A stretch of DNA of 64,000 bases from the NCBI GenBank assembly GCA_041396125.1, contig JAWKZG010000001.1:62001-126000 (forward strand), given 5' to 3'. Position numbers and translations under genes: made by a program. This stretch comes from JAWKZG01 sp041396125. Lineage in GTDB: Bacteria; Pseudomonadota; Gammaproteobacteria; Competibacterales; Competibacteraceae. The notes under the pieces are model-generated. The model had not been told where the DNA came from, searched no databases, and was given only the letters and a program-made list of their open reading frames with translations. Positions 1 through 9,271 of the stretch are shown piece after piece. Position 1 is the stretch's first letter. Every line of letters starts with the position of its first letter.

Positions 1-1969
1 CTGCCACGTCCTCCCAGGGCCGAGGGGCTGATCGGAAAGGCCCGCGCACCGATAATTGAACTCATGCGGGGAATCAGTTCGTTGATGATTTCCTGCTGGC
101 TGCGCTCGCGCTGTTCCCATTCAGTCAGCCGCACCACCACAAAACCCGAATTGGAACGACCGCCGCGTCCGACCAGGGCAAAAAGACGTACTGCCTCGCC
201 GCTGTCCAGCAACGGTTGCGCGAGTGCTTCGACCTGTCTGACCTGACTGTCTGTTGTTGCCGCATTAGCGCCTAACGGGGCGGTTACCGGAAAGAAAAAG
301 ACACCGCGATCCTCTTTCGGGGTCAGTTCCTGCGGTACTTCCGCGTACAGCCAATAGGCCGAGCCTGCGGTCAGCGCGCCCAGCATCAGGACGACCAGAG
401 GGGCTTGCAGAGCGCCGGCCAGCAGCCAGTGATAACCGCGCGCCAGAGCGTTGAAGCCGTGCTCCAGCCAGGCGCTTGGGCCGTGTTCCGAGGCATTGGC
501 GCGTAGTACTTTGGTACACAACATGGCGCACAACGTAAGGGCGACAAAGGTCGAGATAATAACCGTCACTGCCAGCACCAGTCCGAACTCGGTGAACAGA
601 CGACCTACTTCGCCCTGCAGAAAAGAGAGCGGTACGAACACAGCAATCAGTACTGCCGAAGTTGCCAGTACCGCAAACGTCACCTGCCGGGTGCCGAGAT
701 AGCCAGCCACCAGCGGCGGTTCACCCAGCGCAATCCGGCGCTGGATGTTTTCCAGTACCACAATCGCGTCATCCACCACCAGACCGATAGCCAGAATCAG
801 CGCCAGCATGGTGAGAATATTCAGCGAAAAACCCAGCGCGTAAATACCGATAAAACTGCCGATGACCGCAACCGGTATGGTGACCGCTGGCACCAGGGCG
901 GCCCGAAACGAGGCCAGAAACAACAGGATCACGCTGATGACTACGGCTACCGCGATAGCCAGTGTCTGCAAGACTTCGCGGATTGAGGCTTTGATGAAAA
1001 TGGCATCATCACTGGAAATATCAATACTCATGCCTTCCGGCAGAGTGGGGCGCAGGCGTTCCAGCTGGGCCCGGATGCGGTCGGAAATGCTGACCGTGTT
1101 GGATTGCGACTGCCGTATCACGGACAAGCCGACGGCGTTTTTACCGTCGGAGCGCACCATGGTCTGATCATCTTCGACACCGCGCACTACCCGTGCCACA
1201 TCACCCAGCCGGATCGGGTAGCCATCGACGTTGCTGACCACCACATTGGCAAACTGCTGCACACTGCTCAGGCGGGTATCGGTGCGCACAGTGAACTGAC
1301 GGGTGGAGGAGGTCAGCTCACCGGCTGGCAGTTCGATATTGTTCCGGCGCAATGCGTTGATAATATCGTCGACGGTCAGATTACGTGCCGCCAGTGCCTT
1401 GCGATCCAGCCAGACCCGGATAGCAAAACGGCGCTGGCCCAGAATATCAACTGGGCCACGCCGTCCAGGGTCGAGAGCTGATCAATAATATAGCGCTCGG
1501 CGTAATCGGTAATTTCCGGCGGGCTCATCAGCGTGCTGGTGATGGCGATCCGCATGACCGGGCTGGCATCGCTATCATTTTTGCGAATGCGAGGTTCATC
1601 GACATCATCCGGCAAATCATTGCGCACCCGTGCCACAGCATCACGGACATCGTTAGCGGCCTCGTCGATATCGCGCCCGATTTCGAATTCGATAGTGATA
1701 TCACTGCGCCCGAGCCGGCTTTCCGAGCTGATGGTTTTAATGCCAGCCACACCGGCAATCGCACCTTCCAGCACTTCGGTGATGTCGGTATCGATAATTT
1801 CCGGCGCGGCACCCGCATAATTCGTGCGGATACTGATCACAGCAGCGTCAACGTCCGGCAGTTCGCGCACCGATAATTGCGCCAGACCGGCCAGACCGAA
1901 CACGACAATGAGCAGATTCAGAACGGTGGCAAAAACCGGCCGTTTGATGCATTGGTCTGACAGGCTCAT
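1..1969 (-). CDS. RND-family efflux pump inner-membrane subunit, 3' end outside window, one frameshift
   Basis: Proton-driven RND (HAE1/AcrB-like) exporter of the inner membrane, working with the adaptor encoded just upstream. The N-terminus has the typical first helix after the CIKRPVF motif, followed by the porter-domain region with SIRTNYAGAAPE and the ELPDVD motif. The reading frame breaks near 1449-1452: the first frame runs from 1969 and would stop at 1376, while the family-like sequence (DILGQRRFAIRVWLD...) continues one frame over to position 1, reaching SPSALGGRG. A missing G (CAGGTT read as CAGTT) would restore one frame. Its start overlaps the stop of the adaptor gene by 4 bases (ATGA), so the two are translationally coupled. 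The C-terminal half lies beyond the window. Seen: frames and motifs. Inferred: substrate range, which cannot be told. Confidence 0.85.
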
Positions 1970-3132
1970 GAGGGGGATTTCCGCAGGGTTTCGGGAGTTT
2001 CCGGTGTTTCGGTTTGAGGCGGCGCGGCGGTCAGCGGGGCAAACTCGTCAGCATTGACAATCTGCACGACCGAACCATTGCGCAGGCGCTGCAAACCCTG
2101 TCGTACCACTAGTTCACCACTGTGCAGACCCTGCAGGACTTCCACCTGATTCGCATCACGCAGGCCGATCTGGATCTCCCGCCGTTGTGCTTTTCCGTCG
2201 GCCAGTGCAAATACGTACACTTTGTCATTCTCGGCCAGCACGGCTTCTTCCGGAATCAACACGGCTATTCTTTCACCCAGTACCACCTCAACATGCATGA
2301 ACATGCCGGCTGGCAGCGCCAGATCGTCGTTCGGGACAATCGCCCGCACCTGAAAGGCGCGTGAACTGGGGGCTACACGCGTATCGATATGAGCAATCCG
2401 GCCCTCAAATAGCCGGTCCGGATAGGCAGCGCTAAGTGCGGTGATAGGTTGATCCGGTTTGAGCTGACCAAAAAAGGTTTCCGGTACGCTGAATTCGATC
2501 TCGACCGTGCCCAGATCGTCTAGCGTGGTGACGATATCGTCGCTGTCGATGCGTGCCCCGATATCCACCTGCAGCAGGCCCAGCACACCGCTGAACGGCG
2601 CTTTGATGGCCCGCTCACGCAGGCTTTGCTGGGCCCGTGCCAACTGCGCCTGGGCGGCTGTGAAGGCAGCCTGTGCTTCATCGACACTGGACTGGGCGAT
2701 AGTGTTATTGCTGCGCAATCGCTGCATCCGCTCCAGCGCCAGCTTCGCTTCCTGCAGACGGGCCTTGGCTTCATCGACACTGGCCCGTTCACTGGTATCG
2801 TCCAGGCGTATGAGTAGATCACCGGCGGCCACCTGTTGCCCTGGCGTGACCAGAATCTCGGCCACCCGGCCAGCCGCCAGCGGTACGATATCAACCGACT
2901 GTCGGGCCAGGGTCGAGCCGACCGCTTCAATACGCATGCGCACCGGCCCGGTAACCGCCTGGGCGGCAATAACCTTGACCGCGCGGTTCGGTCGGGCCTG
3001 ATCCGAGGCATCAGCAGACGTGCCCGGATACCATTCGAAATACCATGCGGCAGTGCCCAGCAGAAGCAAAATTCCGGCGCTAATGAGCAGTTGCTTGGCT
3101 AGTGATATCGTATTGTTCATAGAGTGACTCAT
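1966..3132 (-). CDS. RND efflux periplasmic adaptor (membrane fusion protein)
   Basis: HlyD/AcrA-type adaptor of 388 residues that bridges an RND pump to an outer-membrane channel. An N-terminal membrane anchor (about residues 10-30) precedes a split biotinyl-lipoyl-like domain (VEILVTPGQQVAAGDLL and the later RAIKAPFSGVLG), an alpha-helical hairpin in between (about residues 115-170, with repeated AQA/EAQ heptads), and beta-barrel and membrane-proximal domains toward the C-terminus. No lipobox cysteine is seen, so the anchor is a transmembrane helix. First gene of an operon with the RND subunit, overlapping it by 4 bases. No outer-membrane factor gene is visible beside it. Confidence 0.9.
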   Translation of the reverse strand: MSHSMNNTISLAKQLLISAGILLLLGTAAWYFEWYPGTSADASDQARPNRAVKVIAAQAVTGPVRMRIEAVGSTLARQSVDIVPLAAGRVAEILVTPGQQVAAGDLLIRLDDTSERASVDEAKARLQEAKLALERMQRLRSNNTIAQSSVDEAQAAFTAAQAQLARAQQSLRERAIKAPFSGVLGLLQVDIGARIDSDDIVTTLDDLGTVEIEFSVPETFFGQLKPDQPITALSAAYPDRLFEGRIAHIDTRVAPSSRAFQVRAIVPNDDLALPAGMFMHVEVVLGERIAVLIPEEAVLAENDKVYVFALADGKAQRREIQIGLRDANQVEVLQGLHSGELVVRQGLQRLRNGSVVQIVNADEFAPLTAAPPQTETPETPETLRKSPS

Positions 3133-3357
3133 AACAGGGGCTTCGTTTCGGCCTGCCAGGGAATCTGGCGATTGTTTATTGTTCAGTATTCGTCTTTACG
3201 GGCTATCTATGTCGTATCTATAGCGCATCGATAACGGGCAAGTCCATCGATAACAGGCACAATGGGCCTGCTGCACAGACAAGCCCGTTGCAGCGTCCAT
3301 CCGCAGAGTTTACATCTGCAAAGGGATGCTGCAACGGGCGCAGCGCAGCGGATTAAA

Positions 3358-3786
3358 TCAGCGCCAATAACCTTCAATCGTGATCGATCCATGGGGGCGA
3401 TTATCGCGCCATGGCGGGTAAGGCTGGTGCCGGTCAGGTCGCCAGGTGGCCCAATAGCCTGGCACCCAGTAACGGTGCCGCCCGTGCCCGCGCCAGTAAC
3501 CCGGTATCCAGCGTCCCTGTCGCCCGTGTGGCTTGTACCGGGCAGGCGGTGGCGGGGCCCAGTGCCGCCCGTGCTTGCCGTGCCGCTCATAGCGCCCGTC
3601 ACGTTCATGGCGGCGGCCATCGTTACCGTGGCGATCACGTACCTTGTGCAAATCCTGACTTTGCACAGTTTGCAACGGTGTTGGTGCAGCCTCGGCCTGA
3701 GGCAAGGCCAATATCACCGTTGTGGTCATGAAAGCAGCAGCTAACAGGATATGTCCCCGGGCTTTAGTTAGATACCTCATACTCAT
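3358..3786 (-). CDS. Secreted Arg/His-rich protein with W(I/V)PGYW repeats
   Basis: 142 residues with a signal peptide (hydrophobic stretch ending in AEA near residue 34) followed by a very basic, Arg/His/Gly-rich region and two copies of a W(I/V)PGYW motif separated by about 14 residues (near residues 92-112). Repeats of this kind occur in small periplasmic proteins of proteobacteria whose role is not established. A GGAG ribosome site lies 8 bases before the ATG. It sits between an efflux operon and the cpx genes, so an envelope-stress role is possible but unproven. Confidence 0.7.
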   Translation of the reverse strand: MSMRYLTKARGHILLAAAFMTTTVILALPQAEAAPTPLQTVQSQDLHKVRDRHGNDGRRHERDGRYERHGKHGRHWAPPPPARYKPHGRQGRWIPGYWRGHGRHRYWVPGYWATWRPDRHQPYPPWRDNRPHGSITIEGYWR

Positions 3787-3945
3787 AACAGTTCTCCGTA
3801 TTAAAAGTTCCGAATTAACACGAAGTGGTCACCGGCATATCCATTGCACCTTCATGCTGCGGCTGCGCGCCAGTTGCCGAGCCTGGCACGCACTTATATA
3901 TAACGTGATTTAAAATATTATTAGAACGGTTTTTGAAACAACTTC

Positions 3946-4380
3946 TTAGCCATGATGTTTCCGGCCCTTATGCCGTTTTTTCATCTGGCTCATTTTTTCT
4001 TGCTGTTCCGCTGTCAGCACGGCCCGGATGGCGCGCTGTAACTGGCTGCGCTCGACCATCATGGCGGCCATGACGTCGCCTTTCTCATTGGCCAGGGCCT
4101 GCAGAGTTTGCTCGTCAACGCTGTCGGCCTCGTTTATTTGACGCCATTGCTGGCGATTATCACGCAGTTGGTCGCGGTACGCCCGCAGGCTTGGGCGCGC
4201 TTCATCAATAATCGCGCGAATCTGCGTCAGTTGCTCGGTGCTCAGCTCCAGATGGGATGCCATGCGCTCCAGCCGGGCTTCGCTGAAATCGCCACGCGGG
4301 CCGGCCATGGCACTGCCTGCCGCTCCGATGCTGAGGGCTAACAGGCTGCTGGCAATAAGGATTTTACTACGTTTTAACAT
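3946..4380 (-). CDS. cpxP: CpxP/Spy-family periplasmic stress protein
   Basis: 144-residue periplasmic protein with a signal peptide ending near AMA (residue 26) and two LTxxQ-type motifs (LSTEQLTQI about residue 47 and LTAEQQEKM about residue 121), the signature of the Spy/CpxP family, all-helical chaperone-like proteins that damp the Cpx two-component system. The C-terminus is a basic His/Lys tail (KKRHKGRKHHG) that could bind metal. It is divergently transcribed from cpxRA, the arrangement of cpxP in enterobacteria, with an AGGAGA ribosome site before the ATG. A Cpx-box-like direct repeat lies in the shared intergenic region. Confidence 0.85.
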   Translation of the reverse strand: MLKRSKILIASSLLALSIGAAGSAMAGPRGDFSEARLERMASHLELSTEQLTQIRAIIDEARPSLRAYRDQLRDNRQQWRQINEADSVDEQTLQALANEKGDVMAAMMVERSQLQRAIRAVLTAEQQEKMSQMKKRHKGRKHHG

Positions 4381-4451
4381 GATCTATCTCCTGTGTTGTG
4401 ACTGTGGACAACAGTCTAACCAGGGCTTGTGTCAGTGTGGGTCAAGGCAAT

Positions 4452-4466
4452 GCAAAGATACGCAAA
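4452..4466. promoter_or_regulatory. Candidate Cpx box (GCAAA-N5-GCAAA)
   Basis: A direct repeat GCAAA, five bases, GCAAA lies between the divergent cpxP and cpxR genes. The known CpxR site in Escherichia coli is GTAAA-N5-GTAAA, so each half differs by one base. Position and spacing fit autoregulation of both transcripts. Binding is inferred only. Confidence 0.5.
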
Positions 4467-4542
4467 GATGGGCTGAACAGCGTTAATGGGCGTCCCGTAA
4501 GGTCCTATACTGGGTGCCACGACAAACACAGGTTCAGGAAAA

Positions 4543-5223
4543 ATGTCTCGCATTTTATTGGCTGACGATGATCAGGAATTATGTGAGCTGCTGCAGGATT
4601 ACCTGAGCGGCGAAGACTTCACGGTGGATACCGTACACGATGGTGTGGCAGCGCTCAAAACAGCGTTGCAAGGGGGCTATGACGGGCTGGTGCTGGATGT
4701 CATGATGCCGGGCCGCAATGGCTTCGATGTCCTGCGGGAACTGCGCGCGCACAGTACCTTGCCGGTGTTGATGCTGACCGCGCGGGGCGAGGATATCGAC
4801 CGGATCATAGGGCTGGAGATGGGCGCGGACGATTACCTGCCCAAACCGTTCAATCCGCGCGAACTGGTGGCACGCCTGCGAGCCATACTGCGGCGCGGTA
4901 CGGCGGTGGCCTTGAGCCTGGAGGTAATCCAGGTGGGTGATCTTGAACTGCGCAGCGCGGAGCGCAGCGTCTGGTGCGCCGGGCAGCCGGTGGAGCTGAC
5001 CGGGGCCGAGTTTAATATTCTGGATGTCTTACTGCGCTCAGCGGGTCGGGTCGTGACCAAGGAAACCCTCAGTGAGCAGGCCTTGGGTCGGCCCTTGTCG
5101 CGCTTTGATCGCAGTGTCGATACCCACGTCAGTAATCTGCGTAAAAAACTCGGACCCGGTCAGGGTGGTGAAGGCCGGATCAAGGCCGTGCGCGGTCAGG
5201 GTTATTGTTATATTCATGGTTAA
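4543..5223 (+). CDS. cpxR: CpxR-like response regulator (OmpR family)
   Basis: 226-residue two-component response regulator. Receiver domain at residues 1-115 with the acidic pocket DDD near residue 8, phosphoacceptor Asp52 (LVLDVMMPG), the MLTARG segment and PKPF lysine; winged-helix DNA-binding domain from about residue 128 with the ELTGAEFNIL and VSNLRKKLG segments and a final RGQGYCYI turn. Sequence order and details match CpxR closely, including LGxxLSxFDRSVDxHVSNLRxKL. An AGGA ribosome site precedes the ATG. The end overlaps the start of the kinase gene by 8 bases. Confidence 0.92.
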   Translation: MSRILLADDDQELCELLQDYLSGEDFTVDTVHDGVAALKTALQGGYDGLVLDVMMPGRNGFDVLRELRAHSTLPVLMLTARGEDIDRIIGLEMGADDYLPKPFNPRELVARLRAILRRGTAVALSLEVIQVGDLELRSAERSVWCAGQPVELTGAEFNILDVLLRSAGRVVTKETLSEQALGRPLSRFDRSVDTHVSNLRKKLGPGQGGEGRIKAVRGQGYCYIHG

Positions 5224-6604
5224 ACTGTACTGGAAGTTTTTCCTGGGTTTCTGGCTGGCGATGCTGTTAATGGTCTTCGTCACCGCCTGGAGTGTTGCTC
5301 TGCTAAGCGATGAAGACGATCCCGCGCTGGATCGCTGGTTGCGCTGGGGAGCCGCATTGCTGCACTGGCAGCCCGCGCCGGCACCAGAGCAACAGCGCAA
5401 CCGGGTCGAACGCGATGCAGCGGTTGCCCGGCAGTTTCTGCAAAATGCCGGCCGGCCAGCGCTAGTCACCTGGCTGCGCACCCGTGATCGGCACAAGTCA
5501 CGGCTTTGGGTGCTTGGTCCCGGCGGGCACGATCTGCTGGGCAGGCCTTTGCCACCGTCTTTGCGCCAGGCACTGCTCGGTCGTTCGGCAACAACAGAAC
5601 CCATTATTACTATTGCAGGCCCGGATGGGGCGCAGTATCGGGTCTGGCGGGCACCTTATGTCCGTTCTTACTGGCCGCTGCGGCCCGAGATTCTGGCGGT
5701 TAGTTTTAGCATTGCTGTATTAATCAGCGGCATTCTGTGCTGGGTGCTGGCGCGTTATCTGACTCGCCCTATCCAGCATTTACAGGCCGCAACCCAGCGT
5801 CTGGCGGCCGGCGATCTGAGCAGTCGGGTGCGACCGCGAATCGGCGGTCGGCGGCGGGATGAAATCGCCCAGCTGGGTGAGGATTTTGATCGCATGGCTG
5901 AACGTCTGGAGCGGCTGCTCACGGCGCAACGCCAGTTGCTGCAGGATGTCTCGCACGAGTTGCGCTCACCGCTGGCACGTTTGCAGGTAGCGCTCAGTCT
6001 GGCGCGCCGCCGCAGTCAGGGCGCTGCTGCCGAACTGGACCGGATCGAACTGGAAGCAGGCCGGCTGGAAGACATGATTGGTCAGTTATTGTCGCTGTTA
6101 CGGCTGGAATCCGGCCAGGCGCTGGCTGTGCCACAACCCGTGGAACTGGCGGAACTGTTGCAGGATGTGGCCCGTGACGCTGAGTTTGAGGCGCAAAGCC
6201 GGCAGCGTCAGGTCGCAGTACTGACCCGTGTACCCTGCACTATCAGCGGGGATCGGGAAGTATTGCGCAGCGCGCTGGAAAATCTGGTGCGCAATGCGGT
6301 GCGGCATACGCCAGCGCACAGCACAGTAGAACTAAGCCTGGTGCAGGAGACCGCGACGACGGTGCTGATACGGGTACGCGATTATGGGTCAGGGGTGGCA
6401 GAAGCCGATCTGCCGCGTTTGTTTGATCCCTTCTTCCGCGTCGAACAAGCGCGTGATCGGACCAGTGGCGGTTTCGGCTTGGGCATGGCGATCGCGGCAC
6501 GGGCGGTGCGCGCTCACGGTGGCGAGATCACCGCCCGCAATGTCCCGGACGGTGGTCTGGAAGTGGTGATGCGGTTGTCAAGGCCCGCTGCTGCGATAGC
6601 TTAG
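5216..6604 (+). CDS. cpxA: CpxA-like sensor histidine kinase
   Basis: Membrane sensor kinase of 462 residues that phosphorylates the adjacent CpxR-like regulator. The start was chosen at the ATG overlapping the cpxR stop (ATGGTTAA), because the encoded N-terminus is then the expected first transmembrane helix (KFFLGFWLAMLLMVF). A periplasmic sensor loop (about residues 30-155), a second membrane helix (AVLISGILCWVLARYL), a HAMP domain, the dimerisation box with phosphoacceptor His247 (VSHELRSPLARLQ), and an ATPase domain with N box (NLVRNAVRHTP), G1 (DYGSGV), F box (FDPFFRV) and G2 (GFGLGMAIA) follow in order. Confidence 0.92.
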   Translation: MVKLYWKFFLGFWLAMLLMVFVTAWSVALLSDEDDPALDRWLRWGAALLHWQPAPAPEQQRNRVERDAAVARQFLQNAGRPALVTWLRTRDRHKSRLWVLGPGGHDLLGRPLPPSLRQALLGRSATTEPIITIAGPDGAQYRVWRAPYVRSYWPLRPEILAVSFSIAVLISGILCWVLARYLTRPIQHLQAATQRLAAGDLSSRVRPRIGGRRRDEIAQLGEDFDRMAERLERLLTAQRQLLQDVSHELRSPLARLQVALSLARRRSQGAAAELDRIELEAGRLEDMIGQLLSLLRLESGQALAVPQPVELAELLQDVARDAEFEAQSRQRQVAVLTRVPCTISGDREVLRSALENLVRNAVRHTPAHSTVELSLVQETATTVLIRVRDYGSGVAEADLPRLFDPFFRVEQARDRTSGGFGLGMAIAARAVRAHGGEITARNVPDGGLEVVMRLSRPAAAIA

Positions 6605-6643
6605 GGGCAGCTGGCGGGCAGGAAACCGCAGTGCACGATGGGG

Positions 6644-7286
6644 TTAATCCGCTGCGAAACAGTAAAACAGACCGGCACCGCCCGTGCTGCGCAGAGCATC
6701 AAGGCTGCAGCCACGGGTGGCATGGGCTGAATTCCAGGAGCTATTGCCGCCGCCATGACGGTCATGATGGCCAACCTGCGCTGCCGGCGTCGCTGCTGGT
6801 CCAGTTATTACAGGTGTGATCGGCATCATCAGGAAAATACGCCGTACCGTCTTCCATGGTGCCGGTCAGGATATCGTGGTCGTTGCGCTCGTCGCCGCGC
6901 CCCATGACCAGTTCGCCATTTTCGTCCAGTGCGGTGTGCTTGAGAATGGTTTTATTGTACAGATGCAGTTCATCGACATTTTGCGCGATGAGTTCACCTT
7001 TGGCGTTATACCAGGGTCCCTGACCGATCCGGTCGCGGGCGCTTTCGCCACGTTTGCCATCTGCTTCGGTGCTCAGGTAAGCACGCCAGGTACGGTCGCC
7101 GGCACCGGCCCCTTCCGCCAGTTGCTGGCAATAGGCATCAGCGCCTGCCAGGCCACCCAGATCGCCGCCTTTGCCGGGATTGCTGCTGGTAACAAAAAAA
7201 CCCATCGCATGATCTTGCGAATACGCCAGTGGCACGCTTGCCAGAACCAGTAAAGCTGACGCCAGTAACCCATATGTTTTGCTCAT
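6644..7286 (-). CDS. Secreted protein of unknown function, frameshifted near its C-terminus
   Basis: Signal peptide (cleavage likely after AYS, residue 23), then a domain with GFFVTSSNPGKGGDLGGLAGAD, a conserved Cys and YLSTEADG. The initial frame stops at 6762 just after CNNWTSSDAGS, but the adjacent frame continues with QVGHHDRHGGGNSSWNSAH, RGCSLDAL and TGGAGLFYCFAAD before a stop at 6644. The two parts look like one domain whose cysteines (HTCNN, RGCS, FYCFA) would pair, so one surplus base near 6783-6795 has split it. Restored length is about 213 residues. It resembles lectin- or endostatin-like secreted proteins of unknown role; I do not assign a function. Strong AAGGAGGAG ribosome site. 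Confidence 0.65.
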
Positions 7287-7490
7287 TATTACTCCTCCTT
7301 CGAATTAACAGATCGTACCGCACTACGCGCTGCGATACCGTGTGCGGTTGTTATTGGGAAACCGCTAGATAGGTTGACACTATACCTTGCGTTTTATTCC
7401 ACTCCTCTCGCTCTTTTTTGCCATTAGAGCGCAAGCTTTCGCCGCTTAATCGGTGAGCAACGCTGCGCTTTTGAGAGCCTACCGCTACCC

Positions 7491-7553
7491 CGTCATTCCC
7501 GCGCAGGCGGGCACACCTAATGATCCGTCATTCCCGCGCAGGCGGGAATCCAG
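7491..7553. repeat. Two copies of a dispersed palindromic repeat (TTCCCGC GCAG GCGGGAA)
   Basis: Two adjacent copies of the sequence CATTCCCGCGCAGGCGGG lie at 7491-7511 and 7526-7553; the second is complete with AATCCAG. The core is an inverted repeat, TTCCCGC/GCGGGAA around GCAG. The same element recurs at 12816-12844 and 28074-28102, always between genes. This is a dispersed REP-like repeat. The rest of the 7287-7596 gap shows nothing else clear. Confidence 0.85.
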
Positions 7554-7596
7554 GACATAATGGCAATGTCTTATCGACAGCATTTGTAGAGCCGGC

Positions 7597-9243
7597 CTAG
7601 CCTCGTGTCATGCGTTTGTAATAATTAATCAGTCCATTAGTGGAGGCGTCGTGACTGCTGATGATCGCGTCGTTGCGCAGCTCCGGCACGATCGTTTTGG
7701 CTAGCTGTTTGCCCAGTTCCACGCCCCACTGATCAAAAGAATTAATATTCCAGATCACGCCCTGTACGAACACTTTATGTTCATACAGCGCGATCAGCAT
7801 GCCGAGCGTGTGCGGGTCCAGTTGCTGAAACAGCAGGGTATTGCTGGGGCGATTGCCGGGAAACACTTTATGCGGCAGCAGCTGCTCCAGCGCCGTGCCG
7901 TCCAGCCCTTGCGCCTGCAGTTCAGCACGGGCTTCGGTGGCGGTTTTGCCGCGCATCAGGGCCTCGGTCTGGGCAAAGCAATTGGCCAGCAGCAAGGTAT
8001 GGTGCTCGCCAATCGGGTTATGGCTTTGCAGCGGCATCAGAAAATCTGCCGGCACCAGCCGGGTGCCTTGATGCAACAGCTGGAAAAACGCATGCTGGCC
8101 ATTGGTGCCGGGCTCGCCCCAGAGAATCGGGCCGGTGCTGTAGTCGACGCGCTCGCCAGCCAGCGTAACGGACTTGCCGTTGCTTTCCATATCCAGCTGC
8201 TGCAGATACGCCGCCAGCCGGTGCAGATACTGGTCGTAAGCCTCAATCGCAATACTGTCAGCGGCAAAAAAATTGTGATACCAGATGCCCAGCATAGCCA
8301 GAATAACGGGCATATTCTGTTCCAGCGGCGCGGTGGCAAAATGCCGGTCCATGGCATGGGCACCGTCCAGCAGTTGCTCGAAATGCTCCATGCCGATAGC
8401 CAGGATGATGGGCAGTCCGATGGCTGACCAGAGCGAATAACGCCCGCCGACCCAGTCCCAGAACTCGAACATGGCGGCGGTATCAATACCGAATTCAGCG
8501 ACCGCCGTGGCGTTGGTGGACACGGCCACGAAATGCTTGGCGATGGCCTCCTCAGCGCCGGTCTGTTCGATAAACCAGTTGCGGGCGCTGTGGGCGTTGG
8601 TCAGCGTTTCCTGGGTGGTAAAAGTTTTTGAGGCAATGATAAATAGCGTGGTAGCCGGATTGACCCGGCGCAATACTTCCGCGATATGGGTGCCGTCGAC
8701 GTTCGATACGAAGTGCAGGGTGAGCGCCGGGTGCTGGTAGGGTTTCAGCGCCTCGCACACCATCAAGGGCCCCAAATCAGAACCACCGATGCCGATATTC
8801 ACAACAGTATCGATACGCTGGCCGGTATAACCCAGCCAGGTTCCATCGCGCACCGCCGTACTGAACGTGCGCAGGCGTTCCAGCACCGCATTGACCGCCG
8901 GCATGACATCCTCGCCATCAACCAGCACCGGTGTATTGCTGCGGTTGCGCAACGCGGTATGCAGTACCGGGCGCTGTTCGGTGCTGTTGATACGGGCGCC
9001 GCTGAACATGGCATCACGCTGCGTTTCGACCCCGGCCTGCCGGGCCAGCGCGAACAGCAAGTCCAGCGTCTCCCCGGTGATGCGGTTTTTCGAGTAATCG
9101 AGCAGCAAGCTGTCCAGTTGCATAGAAAAACGCGAGAACCGCTGCGGATCTTGTGCGAACAGTTCACGCATATGGACATCGGCCAGACTTTGGTGATGTG
9201 CCTGCAAAGCCTGCCAGGCCGGAGATTGAGTGAGCGTCGACAT
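7597..9243 (-). CDS. pgi: Glucose-6-phosphate isomerase
   Basis: 548-residue cytosolic enzyme interconverting glucose 6-phosphate and fructose 6-phosphate. Full family length. Visible landmarks are the sugar-phosphate isomerase segment VNIGIGGSDLGPLM, the SKTFTTQET phosphate-binding loop, the WDWVGGRYSLWSAIGL signature, and the C-terminal NSFDQWGVELGKQLA signature. GAGGAAC ribosome site before the ATG. Last gene of a minus-strand run behind the oxygenase-like and alcohol dehydrogenase genes (28-base gap to the former). Confidence 0.97.
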   Translation of the reverse strand: MSTLTQSPAWQALQAHHQSLADVHMRELFAQDPQRFSRFSMQLDSLLLDYSKNRITGETLDLLFALARQAGVETQRDAMFSGARINSTEQRPVLHTALRNRSNTPVLVDGEDVMPAVNAVLERLRTFSTAVRDGTWLGYTGQRIDTVVNIGIGGSDLGPLMVCEALKPYQHPALTLHFVSNVDGTHIAEVLRRVNPATTLFIIASKTFTTQETLTNAHSARNWFIEQTGAEEAIAKHFVAVSTNATAVAEFGIDTAAMFEFWDWVGGRYSLWSAIGLPIILAIGMEHFEQLLDGAHAMDRHFATAPLEQNMPVILAMLGIWYHNFFAADSIAIEAYDQYLHRLAAYLQQLDMESNGKSVTLAGERVDYSTGPILWGEPGTNGQHAFFQLLHQGTRLVPADFLMPLQSHNPIGEHHTLLLANCFAQTEALMRGKTATEARAELQAQGLDGTALEQLLPHKVFPGNRPSNTLLFQQLDPHTLGMLIALYEHKVFVQGVIWNINSFDQWGVELGKQLAKTIVPELRNDAIISSHDASTNGLINYYKRMTRG

Positions 9244-9271
9244 GGCTTGAGTTCCTCGTTGGCTGGGTTAC

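Noticed and set aside
7498..7553. Adjacent palindromes near pgi as a terminator
   Set aside because: No T-run follows, and the same sequence occurs in other gaps, so it is a dispersed repeat first.
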